Assembly (NCBI RefSeq): GCF_046630445.1
Contig: NC_092333.1
Coordinates: 188,025,001 to 188,089,000, forward strand
Source: Rutidosis leptorrhynchoides
Taxonomy: Eukaryota > Streptophyta > Magnoliopsida > Asterales > Asteraceae
DNA length: 64,000 nt
Reading direction: 5' to 3'
Each line of letters begins with the position of its first letter. The first letter of the stretch is position 1. Below the pieces are notes generated by a model that was given only the letters and a program-made list of their open reading frames with translations, was not told where the DNA came from and did no database searches. Both the position numbers and the translations under genes were made by a program. Shown here piece after piece: positions 46,501 to 60,315 of the stretch.

Positions 46501-46774
46501 ATATATATAATAAATTTAATATATTAATGAAATAGTATGTGATTTAGTTATTATGAACATTATCATTAATAATTAATTGCCTATATTATTAATATTTATT
46601 TGTTATTATTAATAATAAAATTTTATCAATATTATTAGTATTACTATTAATTTATTTAATTATTAATTGTTAGGAATATTGATATTATTATCATTATTAT
46701 AAATTTTATAAAATTGTCATTAGTGTTAATACAGATATATATTTAATATTACAGATTATAATCAAATACATATG

Positions 46775-46840
<66 letters not shown>

Positions 46841-48580
46841 TAAGGTACAGTTAAGTTTAAAATCAAATACATATACAAATTTAAATACAGATTTAAATTT
46901 ATATAAAAACAGTTTATATATTCCTTTTTACAGATAAATACGTAAGTAATTATAGGACCCCAATCAAATTCAATTTGTCAAAACAACTTTATGTGATTGA
47001 TTGAAAGTACTAATTTATTTACAATAAGAACGAATTCGGTTAGCAATTGCTTTCAACTTTTTATATTTTCTTTTTTTATTTCTGTCCTTGTTTGTCTCTA
47101 AACGAACGAGACCATAACTTTTCTTTATAGAAGTCGATGGACACTAAGATGAAATACAATTCATTTTTTTTCTACAACTCGCTTTCTGTTTCTAATTTAG
47201 ATTATCACAAAACCACAACTTTTCTAACAAGACTCATAGCATCACCTTGCATCACCACAAACACCATCCTTGATCACCACCTTTACGATCACCTTGGAAC
47301 GTCATCATCATCGAAGACCACCCTCACCAACTCTCAAACCCACTTTATTTTCGTGAAACCACCAACCCACTCTTACGTCTACCTCTTGACGACACAAAAC
47401 ACCTCAACCATGATTTTCACCTCATCACCCTATGCTTCTTTGAGGCTACAACAGCCATCATCGTCTTCTTTTATTATAAACCATCACCACCATCTTTACA
47501 AACAAACACAACCACCATTGTTGTTGCTAATTATGATCGTGATCCACCACCACCGAGACTATAACCACACACCACTTTTATTTCTGTCTCACGTTACACG
47601 AAAATCTACTTCTGCTTCCCGTTTCTATTCCAGTGAACCATAAAACCGCCACCTCTTACTTTCATCTCCTCATTCGTGAACAACCGAACGAACCACTTCA
47701 AACATTGTTGCTGCTACAATTTCTCTTTCCTTTTTCAATTCAGGTACACGTTGACAATCATCACCACTTTCCTCCACCATGTAACCACCATCAATTATTA
47801 AGAATGTGCTACTATAAACCATTTTATGATTTGATCGAATGAGGTTGTTACGATAAATCTGTTGATGTTTTAAATGCCTCTTCGTTATCCCCATTCCATA
47901 ACCGAAATTATATGCACAGCTATTATATAAAGTAAAAAGGAAATCAGTCTATACAAGATATTATATTACAAAGAGAAAGGGTTATCATTGGTGGGGTTTG
48001 GCGACATATTGGAGTGGGTAGGGGAAAAAGATTGATTCCTTTGCTCTTTTACAGTCAGTCGGTATTTCCCTTTTACATCAAACGAATGTGGATAATGATG
48101 GATATTATTTAATGGAACTAGATACCAAATGATAGCCAACTAGTAATAAAATAAACACCTCACTTTTTCTTTTCTTTTTTCGCATGCTACAACCCTCTTT
48201 CTTTCGAGATCTTTCTTGGCAGCTACAAGTTACAACTCGTATTGTTGAGTTCTTGCTTTCCTTTTTGGGCTGTAAACGAGTATAGTATTGATACATAATG
48301 ATATACGTAGAAGGTGATGATCGAGGATAACGAAAATAATTATGATCACATTGATTAAATTGATGATGATAAATCTTCATGATAATGATGATTAGGATAA
48401 TGATTCATGATGATATGATACGTGATAATAATCGTATGAAGTATTATGATGTTACCATATGATAATGAGGAGAAGACGTTGTGAAGATATTAAATGGGTT
48501 TTAGGAGAAGAAGAAAGGAGCAGAATGCTAAGGGTTAAAATGGTTTAAGGGGAGAGTGGTTACAGAAATGAAAGGATAGA

Positions 48581-48640
48581 GAAGTGGTTAGGGTGTGCAC
48601 TTGCGAAATGAGAGGTCAAGGGTTCGAGACAGGGGGCGAC
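48581..48640 (+). repeat. tRNA-like (pol III) module 1 in the LARD 5' LTR
   Basis: GAAGTGGTTAGGGTG resembles an A box and GGTTCGAGAC (48621-48630) a B box, spaced about 25 bases, followed by a T-run, as in tRNA-derived SINE heads. No complete tRNA cloverleaf. An identical module is at 57065-57124. Confidence 0.6.
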
Positions 48641-48795
48641 GTTTTTTTTTTGAAGATATAGTTTAGGCCTGTTAATTTGTTATATGGGCTGTTAGAATAC
48701 TGTTTGGTAATTGGACCATTAATGGTTGTTGAGCTTGAACATACCAACAGGTTAAATGGAATTAAATCACAACTTAAAACAAGAAAACACAATTG

Positions 48796-48860
48796 GAGTA
48801 GACGGTTAGGAGTGTGTTTAGTTAACGAGAGGTCGCGGGTTCGATCCCAGTTTGGAGCAT
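48796..48860 (+). repeat. tRNA-like (pol III) module 2 in the LARD 5' LTR
   Basis: GACGGTTAGGAGTG (A-box-like) and GGTTCGATCCC (48838-48848, good B box). The reverse strand translates to NWDRTRDLSL, a familiar false peptide from tRNA-derived sequences. Repeated at 57282-57345. Confidence 0.65.
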
Positions 48861-49147
48861 TACTTTTTAAAAAGCTCATCATTTAAGGTAGTGACTTTAT
48901 TTTTATCATCATTATTATTACTACTAGTATTATTAAGAATTATCATTATTAGAAAAATTATTATTTTATTAGTTATTATGATTATTATTAATATTATTAG
49001 TATTATTATTATCATTTTTATTATTATTAGAACCATTATTATTATAAATAATATTATTTTTATAACAAATTACTGATTTTTTTTATATAATACGAATTAC
49101 AAATATATAGATTAATATAACTATATGTATAAATATTAATTAGTTTA

Positions 49148-49149
<2 letters not shown>

Positions 49150-49207
<58 letters not shown>
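49150..49207. repeat. (AT)n microsatellite in the LARD 5' LTR
   Basis: Preceded by an ATT-rich stretch at 48900-49080. The partner LTR has a related tract at 57637-57705 with a different length. Confidence 0.95.
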
Positions 49208-49209
<2 letters not shown>

Positions 49210-50213
49210 CAAATAACTAAATAAATAAATATCAATTATTTTAAAAGTATATATACAAAGTAAATACATATAACATATAACGTAAGATATAATCAATAAA
49301 AACAAAGTATATGTTTTAAAATGGAATTTAGTAAAACCCTATCTAATTATAAATATATAATTAATATATAAATGAAACTAGGTAATTTCCACTATATGTT
49401 TTAATAGATATACAAATGATATAGGTTCGTGAATCCAAGGCCAACCCTGCATTTGTTCAATGTCGTTATATGTATTTTTACTACAAAATACATTAGGTGA
49501 GTTCATTTGCTCCCTTTTTCTCTTTACGTTTTTGGGCTGAGAATACATGCAAATGCTTTATTAACTGTTTTACAATATTTATATGCGTGAGTTTCATTTT
49601 CCTTTTTACCCTTTATATTTTTGGGCTGAGAATACATGCGCTGCTTTTATAACTGTTTTACGAAATAAACACGAGTAAATGAAACTATATTCTATGGCTG
49701 GATTATTAAACCGAATATGCCCCTTATTTAGTCTGGTAATCTAAGAATTAGGGAACAGACACCCTAATTGACGCGAACTCTAAAGATAGATCTATCGGGC
49801 CCAACAAGCCCCATCCAAAGTACCGGATGCTTTAGTACTTCAAAATTTATATCATGTCCGAAGGAGGATCCCGGAATGATGGGGATATTCTTATATGTAT
49901 ATTGTGAATGTCGGTTACCAGGTGTTCAATCCATATGAATGATATTTTTGTCTCTATGCATGGGACGTATGTTTATGAGAAATGAAAATATGAAATCTTG
50001 TGGTCTATTAAAATTATGAAATGATTATTTATGATAAACTAATAAACTCACCAACCTTTTGGTTGACACTTGAAAGCATGTTTATTCTCAGGTATGAAAG
50101 AAACATTCCGCTGTGCATTTGCTCATTTTAAAGACAGTATTTGGAGTCGATCATCGCAATGGAACCAGTTGTTGGTGACTTCGTCCAGATGGTTTAGGAC
50201 GGGTCCTTTCAGT

Positions 50214-50225
50214 TGGTATCAGAGC
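50214..50225 (+). other. Primer binding site of the LARD
   Basis: TGGTATCAGAGC, complement of the initiator tRNA-Met 3' end, two bases inside the LTR end. Confidence 0.9.
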
Positions 50226-52161
50226 GGTGGTCTTAGTGAACTGGGTCTGCATTAGTGTGTCTAACTGATAAGTCGTTAGGATGCATTAGTGAGTCTGGAC
50301 TTCGACCGTGTCTGCATGTTAAAAGTTTTGCTTATCAATTCTAGTCGGAATTCATCTGCTTATCATCCTTAGAAAATTATCTGCTTATCATTCTTAGTCT
50401 AGACACATCTTACTGCAATGATTGCATGAATAGTGTATAGACAAAAATTCACATCTTAGCGTATTTGCTAATTCATATCTTAGCGTATCTGTTACTGTAA
50501 ACTTTGCCTGACAGCTTCCGTAGATTCCTCCGTAACTTATGGGATTTTAGTATTATATATGCATATGTAAATTATGTATTGCAGGGTACTAATCTACATC
50601 CTATAATCTATTTCTTATCGAAAATCCTTCATCTAATCGTACGAGATGAATCCCTCAACCAGTTCGAGTCCCTCAGATTTCGATAGCTATTCCGATAGTT
50701 ATTCCGACAACTATTCCGAAATAGATGTTCACCTAAGCGCCGAAAACGGCGTCACCAGCATGAATCAACCAATCAGCCATTATTAAATTCATCTGATGGG
50801 TTCGTAGTCGACTTAATTAATGGAAACGCGCAGAAGGCAATCCCTTCCACCAACCGAATTCACCTCTTAACAATGAACCTGAAGCGTTTACCGGCGAACC
50901 TGTTCGAGACACCATTTTCAGTCTCATTTTCAGGGTAACTCGACAAGATCATATTCTATCCACAATTCTGAACCTTATTCATTCGCTCGTTCTGACCGAC
51001 AATCATCCTGAAGTAATAAGTCAACGAACTTCGCGCTCGAATAATCAATTCGGAGATTATGGTGCAAAATGTACCAGCTTCAGCAACATCACCGGCACCA
51101 ACAGTACCATCAATAACAGCACCAGTACCATCAACAATCCATGCCCCAATATCTCATTCTGTACCTCGAGCATAATCATCATTCTACGAATCATTCTACA
51201 TTATTTATCTTCGTTCGACATGGCGATTATATAATCCTTAATGTTTTAAGATATTATATATTCATATTCTAACGGGAAATCAAATGAGTCTAATATCATA
51301 TTGACCCATTAAATTCATGATTGCATCTGAAGAAAATATATATGTAAGTATATTTTCATAAAGATGGTAATTAAAATTCTTTTGTACAAACTGATAACGG
51401 TGAAAATATTTTAACGGGTAGGTAATACCCGAGGAATATTTAAATTTCACATTAATAAGTTACACTGTACATTCTTCAAATCTGATTCAACAGTCATGTA
51501 CTATTCTACTTACATCCACCAATATACGTATCCGTTCACCACAGAATAACTATTTTCATTCAAATTCAATTTCATATTTGGATTTTGACCTATCAGAATC
51601 CAACAAGTGGCATAATGAAGAAATAATGGACACAATAAAAATTGATTAGAAACAGACTAATTAACAATATTAAATTTTAGTAAGAAACCACGCTAACAAA
51701 ATCCTAGCTAACTGTTCCTAGCTAACTGTTAATTCCGTATTACATTTTATTTATCGCAATTTAATTATCGCAATTTATTTTATCGCAATTTATATTCTCG
51801 CAATTTTATTTATCGTCATTTAATTTCTGTTATTTATTTTACGCACTTTAAATATCAGGACACGTATATAAAGTTTTGACATATCATATCGACACATCTA
51901 TATATATTATTTGGAATCACCATAGACACTCTATATGCAGTAATGATCGAGTTCTCTATACAGGGTTGAGGTTGATTCTATAATAATATATATACTCTGA
52001 GTTGTGATCGAGTCTGAGACATGTACACGGGTTACGATACGTATTAATTAATTCAAATGTTATAAGCTATATGTGAAATATTGGACAGTCAACTGTGGAC
52101 TGTCAACTGTGGACTGCCGATATTGGACAATTAAAATGAATTAAAATATTAATTATAATAT
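50226..52161 (+). other. LARD internal region, first part: leader, one small ORF, Tekay-LTR-like segment
   Basis: A 46-codon frame at 50646-50786 starts MNPSTSSSPSDFDSYSDSYS and is Ser/Asp-rich; its place after the primer site is like that of the Tekay acidic ORF. The stretch 51860-52045 is homologous (inverted relative to the window strand) to the Tekay LTR 39045-39190. The repeated motif CTAGCTAACTGTT and ATTTATCGCAATTTA occurs near 51700-51800. No domain recognised. Confidence 0.55.
51860..52045 (+). repeat. Tekay-LTR-derived segment in the LARD interior
   Basis: Read plus, it gives CATATCGACACATCTATATA, then the ACTCTATATG and ACAGGGTTGAGGTTGATTC blocks and GAGTTGTGATCGAG, the same series found on the minus strand of the Tekay LTR at 39190-39045 and in the other copies, but more diverged. 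Confidence 0.7.
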
Positions 52162-52329
52162 ATGAAACTAAAAAATTCTTCAAGTTTGCCACTTGATCTC
52201 ATCTTAAACCTCATTGTATCTCGACAATTACGATCTGCGTTCAAACCTGTCATAATTCCTGAAAACAGCTCAATCGAGAGGATGAACCAACAGCACTTCA
52301 TCTACGGAAGAAAAGATTTATGCATATAG
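52162..52329 (+). pseudogene. F-box-like short ORF in the LARD
   Basis: A 55-codon frame starts at ATG 52162 and has SSSLPLDLILNLIVSR near residue 6, which has the pattern of an F-box N-terminal half (LPxDLIxxIxSR). The rest of an F-box protein is not visible. F-box domains bind Skp1 in SCF ubiquitin ligases. The assignment rests on a short motif. Confidence 0.45.
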
Positions 52330-52689
52330 CTATGCACCTGAAAAATACTCTGAATCCGATTAAACATTCAATACATATCGGTGCTAGCTCCTTTGGCATT
52401 GTTATTACAGAAAATAACTTTGCAATCCCTTTCCAAATTAGCCAATTTTGTCACAGCTCCAGCAAGTCAACTTCGATTTTTCAGTCGGACTAGCCTTACC
52501 ATAACCTTGATATATATGCGTGCTCTTTTATTGTTACCAGGGAACCTTTCATATTCCACCATATTACCATCAGCGTCTAATCATCTAAAAACACAATTCT
52601 CCTGAAACCACCTCGGATTAATAACTGATGATTCAGATATCATAGCATTAAATGCAGAGGAAACAGAAATATGGTAGATGGTCTAAACG

Positions 52690-53330
52690 GCCAAAAGTTT
52701 GATGATAAAGAAAGGACTGTTAGGAACGCTCGATAGAAAATTGGGTATTGAAAAACAGATTGAGCTACCCATGAAGAAGACCAAGGAAAAATACAAGGAC
52801 CAAACCCTATATTCAAAGGATTCAGGTAATTCTGGATCCGTTGAAATCTTTAGAGAATATCTTGCTCCGAAGTCATGTTAAAAATCTTGCGGAAAATCTT
52901 TCTCCATCAACCATCGAACTTAGAAATTCCAAAATATCATCATCAATATCTTCGATATTTCTGAGGATATTTTCATAAATATTCTCGTTCGAAATTATAT
53001 ACCTCTTCGTGCTTCCTGTGTATCATTATATTGGAAACATTTAATAGAAAATTTAGTACCGAAAAGCAGATTAGGCAAAACTATGGATAAAGCCGTGGAC
53101 AAATCACAAAGAATAAGTTTGACTTCAAAGAATCCAAATGATTCTGTTTCTGATGAAATCTTTAGCGAATACCTTGCTTCTGAATCTAAACCCTTATGGA
53201 TAAATCTTCTTCATCATCTATCGATATTAGAAATTCTAAGATATCATCATATCTTTCATTATAAATATCCTCCATATTTCTGAAGATATTTTCATAAGTA
53301 TTCTTATCTGAAATCATTAATCTCTTCATG
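52690..53330 (+). pseudogene. Tandemly duplicated F-box-like segment in the LARD
   Basis: Two diverged copies about 319 bases apart share EIF.EYLA in translation and ATCTTTAG.GAATA.CTTGC, CTGA.GATATTTTCATAA.TATTCT in DNA. The first copy ends (about 52962-53055) with SEDIFINILVRNYIPLRASC and SLYWKHLIENL, which fits an F-box (ED-I--ILVR-P---L--C-S--W--LI). The second copy keeps only SEDIFISIL. Fossil; no complete protein. Confidence 0.5.
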
Positions 53331-53882
53331 ATATCAGTGTTACATCATATAGAAACTATTAGTTTCTATATTCTGTAAACTTTCGAGTTTAAAATATGAA
53401 TGTTATTGAAGTAATGTTGGGAACCAATGCATGAGTTAGTATAATATAATGACACTTGATCAACGTGATTATATTACAGTAAGTCATGCTGAGTTCTAAT
53501 GGGACATGATGGTTCATAGTAGATCATACCACCATCTTGTGTCATGTTACATAACTCTTTCATTCTAATTAACTTCAGAACATATCAAGAAAGTATATTC
53601 TTGATAGCTATATTCTCAATGATTCTGGTAATTTGACGAATCAAATCGTGCTATTACGTTCTTTCTTGATTATAACATTAAATTCATTCGAAACTCCATA
53701 CTTAAAAATTCCAGACCATTACTCGTTTTACGAGAGATCGAGAGGAGATTAAAAAGACGAAGAGCTCCGAAACATAAAGGAAGATATAAAACTCGACAAC
53801 AACACTGAAATTACAATAATTAAAAATTAAAACATCACGACAATTAAAAATTAGAAGATTACAATCAGACTACTCATCGTCA
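53331..53882. other. LARD internal stretch without recognisable content
   Basis: AT-rich; short repeats only. It would be the 3' flank of the antisense ORF. Confidence 0.5.
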
Positions 53883-54338
53883 TCAATTGTCATCTGCAAA
53901 GTAGTGTTCACCAGTCATTTCACCATCCGTGAGGTACTCTGGAGACATCGGTATTTCTCTTGATGCCTCAACTGCTGCTTCAACTGATTCATCGAGGTAA
54001 CGATAACCCAACGTCTCTTCATCTTCAAGAACCGCATACAAAGAAATGCGTTTACCGCGATCTTCAATGGTATATTTGATAAAGTACCATTGATCATCGG
54101 TACACAGAAAACTTGCCCTACAATCCGCATCATAATCGTCTCTATAAAAGAACACAGACGTGAATTCACACGGAACTTTTTCCTTCAGAAAGGATAGCAA
54201 ATCTTGTAAACCAACATCACGAATGTCAATATCTTCAAACGAAATACTGTCGCCCCACTCATATCCCTTCATTTGATTATGGAAATCACCTCCGTAATGA
54301 ACATCGAATGAAACAATCATTGGGGGAAGTGTTAACAT
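53883..54338 (-). CDS. Antisense PB1-like ORF inside the LARD 3' end
   Basis: A complete 151-codon frame on the strand opposite to the element, starting MLTLPPMIVSFDVHYGGDFH. The pattern FDVHYGGDFHN...YEWGD..SFEDID...LQDLLSFLKEK...VFFYRDD... and a closing RGKRISLYAV resembles the PB1-like domain found near plant transposase genes. An acidic tail follows (DGEMTGEHYFADDN). It has its own TATA box (54435-54442) about 100 bases upstream. Role unknown; domain call is by pattern only. It is intact in reading frame while the rest of the LARD is non-coding. Confidence 0.55.
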   Translation of the reverse strand: MLTLPPMIVSFDVHYGGDFHNQMKGYEWGDSISFEDIDIRDVGLQDLLSFLKEKVPCEFTSVFFYRDDYDADCRASFLCTDDQWYFIKYTIEDRGKRISLYAVLEDEETLGYRYLDESVEAAVEASREIPMSPEYLTDGEMTGEHYFADDN

Positions 54339-54434
54339 TTTGCAGTTTGGGAGTGTTTGATCTTGATCTTGATCAAGATGGAAATATAAAAGAAATATAT
54401 GTTTGTGTGTATAAAATGAAGTATATGGTTGGTG

Positions 54435-54442
54435 TTTATATA
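54435..54442 (-). promoter_or_regulatory. TATA box of the antisense PB1-like ORF
   Basis: On the minus strand these bases read TATATAAA, 97 bases before the ATG at 54338, with a leader containing three near-copies of ATCAAGATC (about 54358-54380). Confidence 0.55.
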
Positions 54443-54718
54443 GTGTAAAAGTGACCGTTGGGATAGCCGTTGGAAATTTTTTTACTAACGGCTAAATATT
54501 TGGGTAAGTTTTTGGACGAAGGTGGACAATGCCCGTTGGGACCTCTCTCATGATAATTTCATTCGTACTCTTCGAAAAATCGAATTGTTTTATTCATATT
54601 ACTCAATGATGATAAAACTCTATTTTATCAACTCATATTCGTCATGAAAACATATTTATTGTTAACCATGACAACCACACATAAATTTCGGGACGAAATT
54701 TCTTTAACGGGTAGGTAC
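54443..54718. other. LARD 3' internal end
   Basis: Ends with CGGGACGAAATTTCTTTAAC and GGGTAGGTAC before the 3' LTR. The Tekay element has GGGACGAAATTTATTTAACG and GGTAGGTAC at the same place (minus strand, 41259-41224). Confidence 0.7.
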
Positions 54719-58710
<3,992 letters not shown>

Positions 58711-59352
58711 TCATACGTCCAGAAACAAGTCATGCATTCTGGTTTTACTAGGATTACTTCCCATCCTTGGTCTTGTGGAACATAACCGTTATGGCCGTTG
58801 ATAAGACAGCGTGTTGTAACGTCGTCAAAGGGATGAGGGTTACGTAATGTCCAACAGTCCCGTAACAATCTAAAAACCTCATTTCTTACCCCAATTACCG
58901 ACTCCGTCACTTGTGGGAACGTTTTGTTTAATAGTTGTTGCCCGATGTTCTTTTTCTCACTTTGGTGAGAAGCGAACATTACTAACCCGTAAGCATAGCA
59001 TGCTTTTTTATGTTGCATGTTAGCCGCTTTTTTCTAAATCATGAAGTCCTATATTCGGATACATTGAGTCAAAATAATTTCTTAACCCGTTGCGTAAAAT
59101 AGCATTTGGGTTCCCCGCAATATATGCGTCAAAGTAAACACATCGTAACTTATGGGTTTCCCAATGTGATTTCCCCCATCTTTCAAACGAAAGTCTCTTA
59201 TAAACCAAGACATTCTTGGAACGTTCTTCGAATGTCTTACAAACTGATTTCTCCGTAAATAGTTGTGCCGAAGAATTCTGACAGACTCTAGACAAGATTT
59301 CATCAATCATGTCTCCGGGTAGGTCTCTTAAAATATTGGGTTGTCTATCCAT
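58711..59352 (-). pseudogene. F-box-like accessory gene in the Tekay element (fossil)
   Basis: On the element strand, upstream of gag. It starts MDRQPNILRDLPGDMIDEIL with the F-box core LPGDMIDEILSRV and VCKTFEERSKNVLVYKRLS. Downstream are YIAGNPNAILRNGLRNYF, GLHDLEK and KKACYAYGLVMFASHQSE, which follow the layout of the plant At2g35280-like F-box proteins. SCF substrate recognition is the family role; here expression and function are unknown. The LARD inserted near its 3' end and it has about one further break. It probably represents a captured host gene. Confidence 0.65.
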
Positions 59353-59529
59353 TTTGTGTTTTTACACTGTAAAATAGACAAGAGTTAGATTCATAAAAAA
59401 AAATACTTATTAATACAAGCAATTTTTACATATATCATAAAGCATAAGCACACTATATTACATATATTACACCACACGAATACAACTATCTTATTCCGAC
59501 TCGCTTATTTCTTCTTCTTCGGTTTTGGT

Positions 59530-60105
59530 TCATTTTGCCAAGTTTCTAGGGATATATGATGTTCCCCTAATACGTATCGTCGTTTTCCACATTGGTTTAG
59601 AAAAACCTGGTGGTTTAGAGGTTCCCGGGTCATTGTTACAACTTAAGAACTTCGGGGGTTGACGATCCATATAAAGTTCATCGGGGTTGGAATTAGATTT
59701 CTCTATTTTTATGCCCTTTCCCTTATTATTTTCTTTTGCCTTTTTAAATTCAGTTGGGGTAATTTCTATAACATCATCGGAATTCTCGTCGGAATCCGAT
59801 TCATCGGAGAATTGGTAATCCTCCCAATATTTTGCTTCCTTGGCGAAAACACCATTGACCATAATTAACCTTGGTCGGTTGGTTAAGGATTTTCTTTTAC
59901 TTAACCGTTTTATTATTTCCCCCACCGGTTCTATTTCTTCATCCAGTTCTGATTCTTCTTCCGGTTCCGATTCTTCTTCCGGTTCTGACTCTTCTTCCGG
60001 TTCCTCTTCGGGAACTTGTGAATCAGTCCACGAATCATTCCAATTTACATTTGACTCTTCGTTATTATTAGGTGAGTCAATGGGACTTGTGCTAGAGGTA
60101 GACAT
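59530..60105 (-). CDS. Acidic accessory ORF between the Tekay 5' LTR and the F-box segment
   Basis: A 191-codon open frame starting MSTSSTSPIDSPNNNEESNV. Residues about 32-62 are a tandem EEESEP repeat, followed by a basic patch (IIKRLSKRKS), a second acidic stretch and a basic, Pro-rich C-terminal end. No known domain. It contains MDRQP, the same five residues that open the neighbouring F-box frame. It lies about 200 bases from the primer site, in the sense orientation, so it could be translated from the genomic RNA. Not recognised. Confidence 0.5.
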   Translation of the reverse strand: MSTSSTSPIDSPNNNEESNVNWNDSWTDSQVPEEEPEEESEPEEESEPEEESELDEEIEPVGEIIKRLSKRKSLTNRPRLIMVNGVFAKEAKYWEDYQFSDESDSDENSDDVIEITPTEFKKAKENNKGKGIKIEKSNSNPDELYMDRQPPKFLSCNNDPGTSKPPGFSKPMWKTTIRIRGTSYIPRNLAK

Positions 60106-60301
60106 CTATCACACAATATCAAACATGTTAAGAGATTAATATATCACATAATATATACATGTTAATAATATATAGTTTCCAACAAAATTTGTTAAGCAAT
60201 CATTTTTCAAGTAAACACGGTCGAAGTCCAGACTCACTAATGCATCCTAACAAACTCGATAAGACACACTAATGCAAATTTTCTGGTTCTCTAATACCAA
60301 C

Positions 60302-60313
60302 GCTCGGATACCA
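60302..60313 (-). other. Primer binding site of the Tekay element
   Basis: Minus strand reads TGGTATCCGAGC, one base different from the usual initiator tRNA-Met complement, two bases inside the LTR. Confidence 0.75.
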
Positions 60314-60315
60314 AC

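Noticed and set aside
46767-46840. Regular CATATA array taken at first sight for a CRISPR-like repeat
   Set aside because: Simple hexamer microsatellite without spacers, duplicated by the LTR at 55256-55322; CRISPR arrays are not expected in plant nuclear DNA.
47137-47643. 168-codon ORF in the LARD LTR, repeated at 55621-56127
   Set aside because: Low-complexity His/Thr/Ser-rich translation of CACCAC-type sequence. It is conserved between the two sites only because they are LTR copies of one element; no domain and no support for translation.
48621-48848. Possible functional tRNA genes
   Set aside because: A and B boxes are present but acceptor and anticodon stems do not form; SINE-like heads are the better reading.
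48616-48882. ORF with NWDRTRDLSL (and 57044-57367)
   Set aside because: Known type of false peptide from the reverse strand of tRNA-derived sequence; used as evidence for the pol III module instead.
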